Shown: piece by piece, positions 27,018-35,631 of the stretch
Layout: every line of letters begins with the position of its first letter
Numbering within the stretch: the first letter of the stretch is position 1
Assembly: GCA_001795385.1 (NCBI GenBank)
Contig: MGOU01000016.1
Coordinates: forward strand, 1 to 46,105
Source: Clostridiales bacterium GWD2_32_19
GTDB taxonomy: Bacteria > Bacillota > Clostridia > Lachnospirales > UBA12420
Direction: 5' to 3'
DNA length: 46,105 nucleotides
The notes under the pieces: model-generated
Seen by the model: only the letters and a program-made list of their open reading frames with translations
What the model was told of the DNA's origin: nothing
Database searches by the model: none
Program-made: the position numbers and the translations under genes

Positions 27018-27089
27018 TGTTTTAAGACAAAATAATCTCCAACCTCACATAATCTACTTTATGATTTTACAAATTTAAAAACAACCAAT

Positions 27090-27128
27090 AAAAAACATTC
27101 CAAAGCAGAGATGCAAGGAGTGTTTTTT
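27090..27128. terminator. Terminator downstream of hsdR
   Basis: Arms AAAAAACATTCC and GGAGTGTTTTTT pair with one G-T wobble around a 15-base loop. It lies 135 bases after the hsdR stop and before the lipid-cluster promoter. The remaining 27129-27262 shows only a 40-codon remnant (27075-27197, minus) with no ribosome binding site. Confidence 0.75.
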
Positions 27129-27262
27129 AGTGTCATTTACAGTGTCATGAGTGTCTTCTTTAATAGGTTCGACATCAAATTTAAATGTTACCCTCATGAA
27201 TTGTCGGTTATATTAAATACGCTATAATATGTCATTTAACTATGTTATAAACATTACATATT

Positions 27263-30200
27263 TTACATTCCGACTCTTTCTTTCTTTCTAGCCTTCCTAT
27301 ATACCTCAGGTCTCATCAGTGTCATCATATAACTCATAAAATTCTCGTCATTGAACATCTTAACAAAGAACTCTTCGTTCTTTTCATATCTTTGGACTGC
27401 GATATCCTTAAATCGTTGTTCAAAGATGAATTTGAAGGTTGCTTCATCATTATTTTTCGCGAAACTTGCTAATGTTTCATCTTGAACCAAGTCTTCTTGC
27501 ATTTGCATCATTACTTTATCTTGATCACCAAAGCTTGTCCCGAATTTTTCATTTATTTTTTCTAGAATGATTGAAAGCGGATCTCTCTTTTCTTTTTTGC
27601 CGCCTATTCCACCTGATATCGGCTTTACTCCTTCTTCGTTTTCCCCTAGTTCTATGCTGCCCTCAAAGTCTTTCTCTAGCCTATAGTATTCGAGTAGCAA
27701 TTCATTATCGAGCATAAGTGTTTCCCTATTATCCTTAGGCAAAAGCTTATTTAGCAATTTAGCATATACAAAGAATCGCTGTAGTTCGGTATCAAACATT
27801 CTACAAATTTGTGTTACAAATGAATATGTACGTATAAATGTTCCAAGTGTTGATTTAAATTCATTTCTTTCTGCATCTGTTTTTGCCTTGTATCTATCAA
27901 CTGCAGGTTTCAAGAATGTAGTCAGTTTTCCCACATTACTCGCACTTTCGCTACCACTGTAAAACACATTTACAAACCCATCTATTTCCGTTTGTTGATA
28001 TATTTTGAAGTCATTTAAGCCATTCTTTAATGTATAAATTACATTAGGATTAGTCTCTTCTCCTAATATTGTAGCATCATAAAACGGTTCAAATGATTTC
28101 TTTATGTCTTCTGCACTATTAACAAAGTCTAGCACAAATGTATCTTCTTTACCGTCACACATTCTATTTATACGTGATAATGTTTGCACAGCTTTCACAT
28201 CGTAAAGCTTTTTATCCACAAACATTGTATGAAGTAGTGGCTCGTCAAATCCAGTTTGATACTTTTCCGCAACTATAAGCATGTTGAAATCATCTGTCTT
28301 AAAATACTCTTTAAGTTGAGATTCCTTAATGGTATTACCAATATTATCTTTATTAATTTTTTCTTCTGTCCAGTCGTTGCCATCGTCATCTACCGTACCC
28401 GAAAATGCTACTAAAACATCTAAATCTTTGTACCCTTTTTCTTTTATGTATCTTCTAAACTCAAATAAATATCTAACCGCGTGCAACCTAGAGCCTGTTA
28501 CCACCATTGCTTTGGCTTTTCCACCTATTTTTTTCTTTGTTACTTCCCTAAATTGCTCTACTATTATAGCAGTTTTTTGTGCTAGGTTATGTGGATGTAG
28601 TGATTCAAATTTTGTTATAGCTTTTACCCCTTGTGAGGCATCTAATTCTGGGTCTTCGGCAATTGACTTTGCTATCTTATAATACATATTATAAGTAGTA
28701 TAATTTTGCAGGACATCAAGAATGAACCCTTCTTCTATGGCTTGTCTCATAGAGTATATATGAAAGGCTTGGTACTTTCCGTCTGGCTGTCTTTCTCCAA
28801 ACATTTGAAGTGTTTTAGCTTTAGGTGTTGCTGTAAATGCGAAGAACGATAGATTCTTTTGTAACCCGTGCGTTGCAAGTTCATTTAGCATTTTATCCTC
28901 ATCATCAACAAACTCAGCCTCGGCTTTGCCTTCCATTCGTGCGTATTCTTCAAGTATATCTTTCGTATCCGCTAGAGCTATCTTCAGCTTTTTAGCTGCT
29001 TCACCTGTTTGTGATGAGTGGGCTTCGTCAACTATCACTGCAAAGTTTTTATTTGTACCGGTCACCTCTTTATATATCACGGGGAACTTTTGCAGTGTTG
29101 TTATGATTATTGCTTTTCCTGAGTTTATAGCATCTTTTAGCTGCGCAGATTTCTTGTCTATCTTCTCTACTACTCCCAGTTTATGATCAAACTGATATAT
29201 GGTGTCCTGAAGTTGGCTATCTAGTACTTTTCTGTCTGTTATTACAATTACCGAGTTAAATATCTTTTCATCACTCGCGTTGTGAAGTCCCGAGAGCCTG
29301 TGTGCAAGCCAAGCAATAGAGTTTGACTTTCCAGAGCCAGCAGAGTGTTGTATAAGATAATTCTTACCACTGCCATTTTCTTTTACATCATTTAGAAGTT
29401 TACTCACAACATCAAGTTGATGATATCTAGGAAATATGATTTTTTCTTTTTTTACATTTCTTCCGTCTTTATCTTTCTCTTCTTTAACTTCAAGATGTAT
29501 ATACTTATTTAGTATTTCAAGTAGTATGTCTTTATTAAGCACATTTTTCCATAAGTATGACGTGTCATAGTCATCCTCTATATTTGGATTTCCTGCTCTA
29601 CCTATATTACCAGCACCACCCGAACCTTGGTTAAATGGCAAGAACCTAGTTGCTGCTCCCATTAGCTTTGTAGTCATATAGACTTCACTGATGTCAACCA
29701 CAAAGTGCACCAAAGCACGATTTCTAAATTCAAATATTGGTTCATTTGGATTGCGGTCGTACATATATTGTTTCTTACCATTTTCAACTGACTGTCCTGT
29801 AAACTGATTTTTTAGTTCTAGTGTTACTATCGGGATGCCATTTACAAACAAAGCCATGTCCAAGCTATTTTCATTTTTTACAGAATAGTGAAGCTGTCTT
29901 ACACATGTTAATATGTTTTCGTTGTATAGTCTTGTGGTATCTTCATTTATACCATTTTCAGGTTTGAAATATACCACACGAAAGCTTATACCTCTATCTT
30001 TAAATCCAACACGAAAAACATTTATAAGCCCCCTTTGCTTTACCTCTTTGCAAAACGTGGTTATAAATGCTTTGTGGCTTTCACTACCGTATACAACTTG
30101 ATATCTTTCCCATTCTTTCGGTTGGGTGTTTTCTATAAATGTAAATAAAGTGTGTGTTTCTAGAGCGAGTGCTCTGTCGAACGAGTTATCCCCGCCCTTA

Positions 30201-30268
30201 ATGTATCCACCTTTAGTGATTAGATAGTCTTCAATCGCATCTTCTAGCCTTTTTTCCCTAACATCCAT
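27263..30268 (-). CDS. hsdR: Type I restriction enzyme, HsdR (endonuclease/translocase) subunit
   Basis: A 1001-residue R subunit. The N-terminal nuclease domain has a PD-(D/E)xK site (DMALFVNGIPIVTLELKN, Asp138 and Glu151-x-Lys153). It is followed by a superfamily-2 translocase with Walker A HSAGSGKS (308-315), DEAH box VIVDEAHSS (412-419), and motif VI-type QTLSRINR. It cuts DNA at a distance after ATP-driven translocation when guided by HsdM/HsdS. It is last in the operon, 119 bases after the Shedu-like gene. That gap contains a 7-bp hairpin (30315-30333). The frame is intact, so the system could be functional. Confidence 0.94.
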   Translation of the reverse strand: MDVREKRLEDAIEDYLITKGGYIKGGDNSFDRALALETHTLFTFIENTQPKEWERYQVVYGSESHKAFITTFCKEVKQRGLINVFRVGFKDRGISFRVVYFKPENGINEDTTRLYNENILTCVRQLHYSVKNENSLDMALFVNGIPIVTLELKNQFTGQSVENGKKQYMYDRNPNEPIFEFRNRALVHFVVDISEVYMTTKLMGAATRFLPFNQGSGGAGNIGRAGNPNIEDDYDTSYLWKNVLNKDILLEILNKYIHLEVKEEKDKDGRNVKKEKIIFPRYHQLDVVSKLLNDVKENGSGKNYLIQHSAGSGKSNSIAWLAHRLSGLHNASDEKIFNSVIVITDRKVLDSQLQDTIYQFDHKLGVVEKIDKKSAQLKDAINSGKAIIITTLQKFPVIYKEVTGTNKNFAVIVDEAHSSQTGEAAKKLKIALADTKDILEEYARMEGKAEAEFVDDEDKMLNELATHGLQKNLSFFAFTATPKAKTLQMFGERQPDGKYQAFHIYSMRQAIEEGFILDVLQNYTTYNMYYKIAKSIAEDPELDASQGVKAITKFESLHPHNLAQKTAIIVEQFREVTKKKIGGKAKAMVVTGSRLHAVRYLFEFRRYIKEKGYKDLDVLVAFSGTVDDDGNDWTEEKINKDNIGNTIKESQLKEYFKTDDFNMLIVAEKYQTGFDEPLLHTMFVDKKLYDVKAVQTLSRINRMCDGKEDTFVLDFVNSAEDIKKSFEPFYDATILGEETNPNVIYTLKNGLNDFKIYQQTEIDGFVNVFYSGSESASNVGKLTTFLKPAVDRYKAKTDAERNEFKSTLGTFIRTYSFVTQICRMFDTELQRFFVYAKLLNKLLPKDNRETLMLDNELLLEYYRLEKDFEGSIELGENEEGVKPISGGIGGKKEKRDPLSIILEKINEKFGTSFGDQDKVMMQMQEDLVQDETLASFAKNNDEATFKFIFEQRFKDIAVQRYEKNEEFFVKMFNDENFMSYMMTLMRPEVYRKARKKERVGM

Positions 30269-30387
30269 CTACCTTCACCTCTGTCTTTAGTATTTTTTGT
30301 TTTCATTTATATTTCTCCAACTACTGGTTGGAGTTTTAAATATTCTTTATATATTTGAAGTATATTATATAATAATTACTATCACAA

Positions 30388-31338
30388 CTAATAAGTTGCT
30401 TTTCCAATTATATTTAAAGCACTGTCATATAAATTGTCATAATGTAATATACATAGTTTTTCATTGTCTTTATGTCTTCGTTTAATCCTATATGTATTCT
30501 CGTCAAAGTCCTCTCTTCTACCCGCAACTACGACATAATGAATTCTACTCTTGTCATAATTTATAAAACACTCAGGTAATAATTGGTTTGGATGTTTATC
30601 CTTTGTAAACTGCTCCTTTAATGATGTAAAATTTGAATCTAACCAGCACTCCCAATCATGCACCTGCTTTATTCCTTTCCTAAATGACCCACCTAACTCA
30701 CCACATTTTATTGTGATATTTTTTTTCGGGTCCTCAAGTTCTACAAAAACAAACTCATATCCTCCAGAACTTCTTCCAATAATTAAATAATCAACTTTCC
30801 ACGAAGTTCCTAACATAAATTCAGGAAATACAAAAGTATCATGATGTCCAAAATTATAATTTTCCTCTAATATAGAGCCAATTATGAAATATGATTTAGT
30901 ATCTCTTATATGGTTTAGAATTATCTGTTCTGTGATTTTATCTTGACTTAATAATTTTAGAAATTCACTCGATTTTATTTTTAATTCTTCTGTATTAGCA
31001 AGTTCTACAATATCTAGTAAGTTATTAGGGAAAAGACTTATATAGTGTCTGGCTGACTTGGGATATTCCGAGTATTTATTAACTCTTCCTATTAAAGTCT
31101 TTCCATCTTTTTTTCGCTTCTCATTTTCTAAAATCTTCGAATATATTTCTATATCTTCTTTTGACATTGCTCTATAATCTACATCATAAAGTTTCACATG
31201 ATCCCCCCAAATATTTTTTGATAAGTATAATCTTAAGTAATTGCATGTTAAATATTTCTTTAAAACCATTGGTGAGAGAAAATTCATTATCAATATTTCT
31301 GCAACCTCTAGTCGCAGTTTTTTCATTACTAGGAACAA
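30388..31338 (-). CDS. Shedu (SduA/DUF4263)-like nuclease embedded in the type I operon
   Basis: A 316-residue protein. The C-terminal half carries the Shedu-type nuclease pattern: SWKVDYLIIGRSSGG (Asp183), FVFVELEDPKK (Glu200-Leu-Glu202) and FRKGIKQVHDWECWL (Gln225, Asp228). This is a D-...-ExE/ExK and Q arrangement typical of DUF4263 proteins. The N-terminal 165 residues contain no domain I recognise. SduA proteins confer phage resistance in Bacillus (established family). The start is uncertain: TTG at 31338 or ATG at 31326. The gene lies 15 bases after hsdS, so it should be co-expressed with the restriction system. Confidence 0.72.
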   Translation of the reverse strand: MFLVMKKLRLEVAEILIMNFLSPMVLKKYLTCNYLRLYLSKNIWGDHVKLYDVDYRAMSKEDIEIYSKILENEKRKKDGKTLIGRVNKYSEYPKSARHYISLFPNNLLDIVELANTEELKIKSSEFLKLLSQDKITEQIILNHIRDTKSYFIIGSILEENYNFGHHDTFVFPEFMLGTSWKVDYLIIGRSSGGYEFVFVELEDPKKNITIKCGELGGSFRKGIKQVHDWECWLDSNFTSLKEQFTKDKHPNQLLPECFINYDKSRIHYVVVAGRREDFDENTYRIKRRHKDNEKLCILHYDNLYDSALNIIGKATY

Positions 31339-31353
31339 AGTAATCTCTCTTTT

Positions 31354-32613
31354 TTACTTTATCTCTATTTTACCTGTAACCGCTTCATATATTAATGATT
31401 TTTTATATGTTTCTAGTTTTTCTATAAGTTTTTGCTTTTGTACTAGTATTTTATCTATTTTGTTGCATTTATTATCTAGGTAGTCAGCTATTACTTGTTG
31501 TTCCTCCGACTTTGGTAATGGTACTACTGCATCTGAAAAGTCATTGCCACTTAAACCGTATCTCGTCATTCCATTCGCTCTATAACAAAACCAATTTCTT
31601 AAGTAAAATGCTCCAAATAAGTATTTTTCATATTCTAAACACATTTTTATATTAGGCCTAAATCTCATTAAGTGATAACCAAATAATGTATTGGGCAAAG
31701 TATCTTTTATGACTGTGCAATGGCCAATGTCATTCGGGGTTTCTGAAGAATTAGTGAATAGAACATCACCTTTTTCAAGATTACAACATTTAGCTTTATT
31801 TACATTAGCTGAAACAATAAGATATTCTTCGCTATCATAAATTTCTTTAATACTATTTCTATACACATCCATGTAATGAATAGATTTGTATAAAGGTTCT
31901 TCTACCTGTATCTTCTTATCTACACCATTAGATGATAATTCCCCCATAAACTTCATTTTTCTTACTTCCCACCACTCAGGTATCTCCCCTATCCACTCTA
32001 TCCCACTATCTTTCATCCTCGCAGTTTTATCCAAGCCCTTAGTTACTGCCTCAGTAATAAGCGATTGCTTGTATGACTTGAGTTTTTCTATAACTGCATT
32101 TTGTTTTTCTATTGTGGTGTCTATTTTAATGCATTTTTCATCTAGGTAATCACTTATAATTTGTTGTTCTGCTGTCTTTCCAAAAGCTATAGGAAAATTC
32201 ATCAGCATTGGCAATCGTATTGAATCCACAGTTGATTTTGCATTTCCTTTCTCTATTTCTTTACAAAAATTTTCCGCCATGTAATAATATAAATACTTTC
32301 CAAGTATATTTTTAAATTTATGAACATTATATACTCTTTGGTGATAGTCAAATTTCCCATTTATATAATGAAAAACTTTTCCTGCTCCTACTCCATCTCC
32401 TGCAATTAATATAGCCTCACCATCGTAGGAATATGTGGAAATTCGTTCAACAATAGGTGACCGCACATAAAATGGATATTCTCCCTCTTTTTCAGCATTT
32501 ATCGCATCTTTATCCCCTGTATTTATATCACATAAAAATCTTAGCCTTGCTATCTCCCAATCCTCAGGTATCTCCCCTATCCATTCTATCCCGCTATCTT
32601 TCATCCTCCTCAT
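31354..32613 (-). CDS. hsdS: Type I restriction enzyme, HsdS (specificity) subunit
   Basis: A 419-residue S subunit with two target-recognition halves. Each begins with MKDSGIEWIGEIPE (residues 4 and 200) and ends with a conserved helical spacer (EQQIISDYLDEKC..., EQQVIADYLDNKC...). The two variable regions differ, so a bipartite target is expected. The start ATG overlaps the rhuM stop (ATGA). The 45-bp coding repeat at 31976-32020 and 32564-32608 gives a recombination site for exchanging recognition domains. Confidence 0.93.
   Translation of the reverse strand: MRRMKDSGIEWIGEIPEDWEIARLRFLCDINTGDKDAINAEKEGEYPFYVRSPIVERISTYSYDGEAILIAGDGVGAGKVFHYINGKFDYHQRVYNVHKFKNILGKYLYYYMAENFCKEIEKGNAKSTVDSIRLPMLMNFPIAFGKTAEQQIISDYLDEKCIKIDTTIEKQNAVIEKLKSYKQSLITEAVTKGLDKTARMKDSGIEWIGEIPEWWEVRKMKFMGELSSNGVDKKIQVEEPLYKSIHYMDVYRNSIKEIYDSEEYLIVSANVNKAKCCNLEKGDVLFTNSSETPNDIGHCTVIKDTLPNTLFGYHLMRFRPNIKMCLEYEKYLFGAFYLRNWFCYRANGMTRYGLSGNDFSDAVVPLPKSEEQQVIADYLDNKCNKIDKILVQKQKLIEKLETYKKSLIYEAVTGKIEIK
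31976..32020. repeat. 45-bp direct repeat in hsdS, second copy
   Basis: 43/45 identical to 32564-32608. It encodes the start of the second specificity half (around residues 200-213). Confidence 0.85.
32564..32608. repeat. 45-bp direct repeat in hsdS, first copy
   Basis: Encodes the start of the first specificity half (around residues 2-18). It is 43/45 identical and in the same orientation as 31976-32020, 588 bp apart. Confidence 0.85.
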
Positions 32614-33632
32614 TTACCCACACCACCGTTCTTACCAAGCATCTTCACAGTTTTATCTATACTCTCCAGAAAGTGTTTTTCCACTTCCGACAGTTCATCT
32701 TTAGTCTTTTCTTTATATTTCTCATACTCTTCATTTGCTTTTCTCATTGCCTCTTCATGCGATATCTTTCCTGCATGTTCAAGCACCTCTCTACCTGATA
32801 CTTTTATGAAATCATCTAGCTTTGTTATCCAGTCAACCATGTACATAGGCTTTCTACTTTTTGCTTGTAGCTCTGCAAACTCTAGGTACATATTCACTAT
32901 TCTGTTTAGTGTGTCTACTTCATCTTCGGTAAGATAATTTTTCGCTGTCTTTATGTCTGACTTCTTCGGCATTTCGCCTGTCCATGAGGTCAGCCCTACA
33001 AATGGCTTGTCTGCATTTACTCTACTATATATAACCTCAGCTGCTGTCTCCCCATGAGCTGAAAAGTGCATTTTGTTTTGTACTGTTGCAAAAAATGTCT
33101 GAGTAGTCTTTGATCTAGGGTCGTAGTCTACACTAGTTGCATATATCTCCAAGACTTTACTGTAAAATACCTTTTCGCTGGAGCGAATATCTCGTATACG
33201 TGCTAAAAGTTCATCGAAATATTTACCTCCACCTGCTTTTTTAAGCAAGTCATCATTCATTGTAAAACCTTTTATTATGTACTCTTTTAGTCTCTCAGTC
33301 GCCCATATTCTAAATTGTGTACCACGAAGTGACTTTACACGATAACCTACTGATATTATTACGTCAAGACTGTAAGTTTTAGTACTTCTCTTTACCTCTC
33401 TATTACCTTCATTTTGAACTTGTAAGTATTCCTTACAAGTTGAATTTTCTATCAATTCACCTTCATTATAAAGGTTCTTTATGTGCATCGTTATATTTTG
33501 TGTACTTGTCTGAAATAACTCAGCCATTTGCGCCTGAGTCAGCCAAACCGTCTCATTTTCAAGCTTTACATCTATCTTCGTCTGCCCATCCACTGTATTA
33601 TATATTAGCATTTCCGTATTATTTTCAATCAT
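32610..33632 (-). CDS. RhuM-family protein
   Basis: A 340-residue protein with the RhuM signatures: ENETVWLTQAQMAELFQTSTQNITMHIKNLY (a winged-helix/HTH-like N-terminus, about residues 25-55), SLDVIISVGYRVKS, and RGTQFRIWATERLKEYIIKGF. The C-terminal region contains helical, coiled-coil-like segments. RhuM genes are frequent companions of type I restriction loci. The molecular role is unknown; the name derives from a Salmonella pathogenicity island gene. ATGA overlaps on both sides (hsdM before, hsdS after) show tight translational coupling. Confidence 0.88.
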   Translation of the reverse strand: MIENNTEMLIYNTVDGQTKIDVKLENETVWLTQAQMAELFQTSTQNITMHIKNLYNEGELIENSTCKEYLQVQNEGNREVKRSTKTYSLDVIISVGYRVKSLRGTQFRIWATERLKEYIIKGFTMNDDLLKKAGGGKYFDELLARIRDIRSSEKVFYSKVLEIYATSVDYDPRSKTTQTFFATVQNKMHFSAHGETAAEVIYSRVNADKPFVGLTSWTGEMPKKSDIKTAKNYLTEDEVDTLNRIVNMYLEFAELQAKSRKPMYMVDWITKLDDFIKVSGREVLEHAGKISHEEAMRKANEEYEKYKEKTKDELSEVEKHFLESIDKTVKMLGKNGGVGK

Positions 33633-35356
33633 TCGCCAAATACCTCCTTGAGTGTACCCTCAAGTTCAGCCTCTATATCCATGATTTCTTTCATTAAATC
33701 CATACTTGCTTGAGGTTTAGTGTATTTGTAGAAATGTCTAGTAAATGGTATTTCATACCCTACTTTAGTTTTACTTTCATCTATCCAAGCATCTGGTGCA
33801 AAAGGCAACACTTCTCTCTTGAAGTATTGCTTTATATCATCCGTCATTGGTACACTCTCTGTATCTCTTAAGCTTGTATCTGGCTGAGCTTTTTTGTTTT
33901 TAAGAATCTCTTTCCCATTCTCGTCCTTCATTGGTCTTTCTACAGTAATTTTATAATATCCAAAGTCCTCGTTATTAAATACTTTGCTCACATCATTTTG
34001 AGCAAAGTCACCATATATTTTAGTTATCTCTTCAATATATTTTGTAGGTATGTCATTTCTCTTATTTCCGAGCGACTTCCTTCTTTTTTCATACATATTA
34101 TTTGCATTTATTAGCTGTATCTTCCCTTTTCTATGCGCCGCCTTCTTATTAGAAAGCACCCATATATAGGTAGCAATACCTGTATTATAAAACAAATCAT
34201 TGGGCAAAGCTATTATAGCCTCAAGTAAATCATTTTCTATTATGTGTTTTCTTATGTCAGATGGCCCTGATCCAGCGTCTCCAGTAAATAGTGGCGAACC
34301 ATTATGTATTATAGCGATGCGACTTCCACCATCTTTTATATCCTTCATTTTAGATAGTGCCGTAAGCAAAAATAACATTTGCCCGTCCCCAATAGCAGGA
34401 ATCCCTGGCCCAAATCTACCCGCAAATCCTAGTTTTGCCTCTTTATCTATTGCGGCCTTATCATTTTTCCACTCACGCCCAAAAGGTGGATTTGATAATA
34501 TATAATCGAACTTATTTTCTTTAAATTCATCATTTGAAAGGGTGTTACCGTTTTTGATATAGTCTGCATTTGCACCTTTTATTAAAATATCTGATTTACA
34601 TATTGCATAAGTCTGATCATTTATTTCTTGTCCAAAGCACAGCAATTTAGCATTTGCATTTACTCTCTTTAAATATTCTTCGGCAACTGTCAACATACCG
34701 CCTGTCCCACATGCTGGGTCATAAATAGTCTTAGCAACTTGATTACCTGCAAGCAGTTTACCATCCTCAGTAAACAAGATATTAACCATAAGCTCTATAA
34801 CTTCTCTCGGAGTGTAATGTTGTCCCGCATCTTCGTTGTGAGATTCAGAAAACTTCCTGATTATCTCTTCGAACACATATCCCATCTCAAGATTAGATAT
34901 CTTATCAGGGTGCAAATCAGCATTAGGTGATGTAAACTCTTGAATAACTATATACAATAAATTCTTCTCGGCAAGTCTGGCAAGTTGTACATCGAAATTA
35001 AACTTTTCTATTATACCTCTAACATCTTCCGAAAATCCATTCAAATAGTTCTTAAAGTTAGCCTCTATATTATCAGGGGCTTCAAGAATCTTCTTAAATG
35101 TAAACTTACTCGTATTATAAAAAGAATACCCCGACACCTTCTTCAGAAGTTCATGTTTCATAGGCATATTTTTCAGTTCTTCGTTCTTTGCTACTACAGC
35201 ATCCTTTGTGGCTTCAAGTATGCAGTCAAATCTCCTAATAACCGTAAGAGGAAGTATCGCCTCCCCATACTCATGTGGCTTATACACCCCTGTCAATTTA
35301 TCCGCTATCGCCCATATCAGGTTAGCCTTTTCATTTATATTCGCTGTTAAACTCAT
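33629..35356 (-). CDS. hsdM: Type I restriction enzyme, HsdM (N6-adenine methyltransferase) subunit
   Basis: A 575-residue M subunit. The N-terminal helical HsdM_N region covers about residues 8-140. SAM-binding motif I, YDPACGTGGML, is at 212-222, and catalytic NPPFG is at 289-293. It transfers methyl groups to adenine in the sequence read by HsdS, protecting host DNA and forming the M2S core. It is the first gene of the operon. AAAGGAG precedes the ATG. No convincing promoter was found in the 275-base gap upstream (35357-35631). Confidence 0.95.
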   Translation of the reverse strand: MSLTANINEKANLIWAIADKLTGVYKPHEYGEAILPLTVIRRFDCILEATKDAVVAKNEELKNMPMKHELLKKVSGYSFYNTSKFTFKKILEAPDNIEANFKNYLNGFSEDVRGIIEKFNFDVQLARLAEKNLLYIVIQEFTSPNADLHPDKISNLEMGYVFEEIIRKFSESHNEDAGQHYTPREVIELMVNILFTEDGKLLAGNQVAKTIYDPACGTGGMLTVAEEYLKRVNANAKLLCFGQEINDQTYAICKSDILIKGANADYIKNGNTLSNDEFKENKFDYILSNPPFGREWKNDKAAIDKEAKLGFAGRFGPGIPAIGDGQMLFLLTALSKMKDIKDGGSRIAIIHNGSPLFTGDAGSGPSDIRKHIIENDLLEAIIALPNDLFYNTGIATYIWVLSNKKAAHRKGKIQLINANNMYEKRRKSLGNKRNDIPTKYIEEITKIYGDFAQNDVSKVFNNEDFGYYKITVERPMKDENGKEILKNKKAQPDTSLRDTESVPMTDDIKQYFKREVLPFAPDAWIDESKTKVGYEIPFTRHFYKYTKPQASMDLMKEIMDIEAELEGTLKEVFGE

Positions 35357-35631
35357 AGTTTAAGTCTCCTTTGTTGTTTTATACTATCAAAAGCACTTCA
35401 TTTCAGTCCATATTTATCTTTTCTTTAGCTTTTCAGACTATTTTATACTTTAGAACAATTTCTATTCTATCCCCTTTGTTTTATTATGATACCCATACTC
35501 CTTAGGTGATAAATCTTTATCAAAGTTGCTCTTAACCCTACCACTTTAATGTCTCAATTATTACCTTATTCATAGTTTTAGCCCCTTTCTCATTGCCCAT
35601 ATCCTATTATCTTATATTACTCAAATCATAC

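Noticed and set aside
28329-28682. Plus-strand ORFs inside hsdR, hsdM and other long genes
   Set aside because: They are antisense to strong protein families, lack ribosome binding sites and show low-complexity hydrophobic composition.
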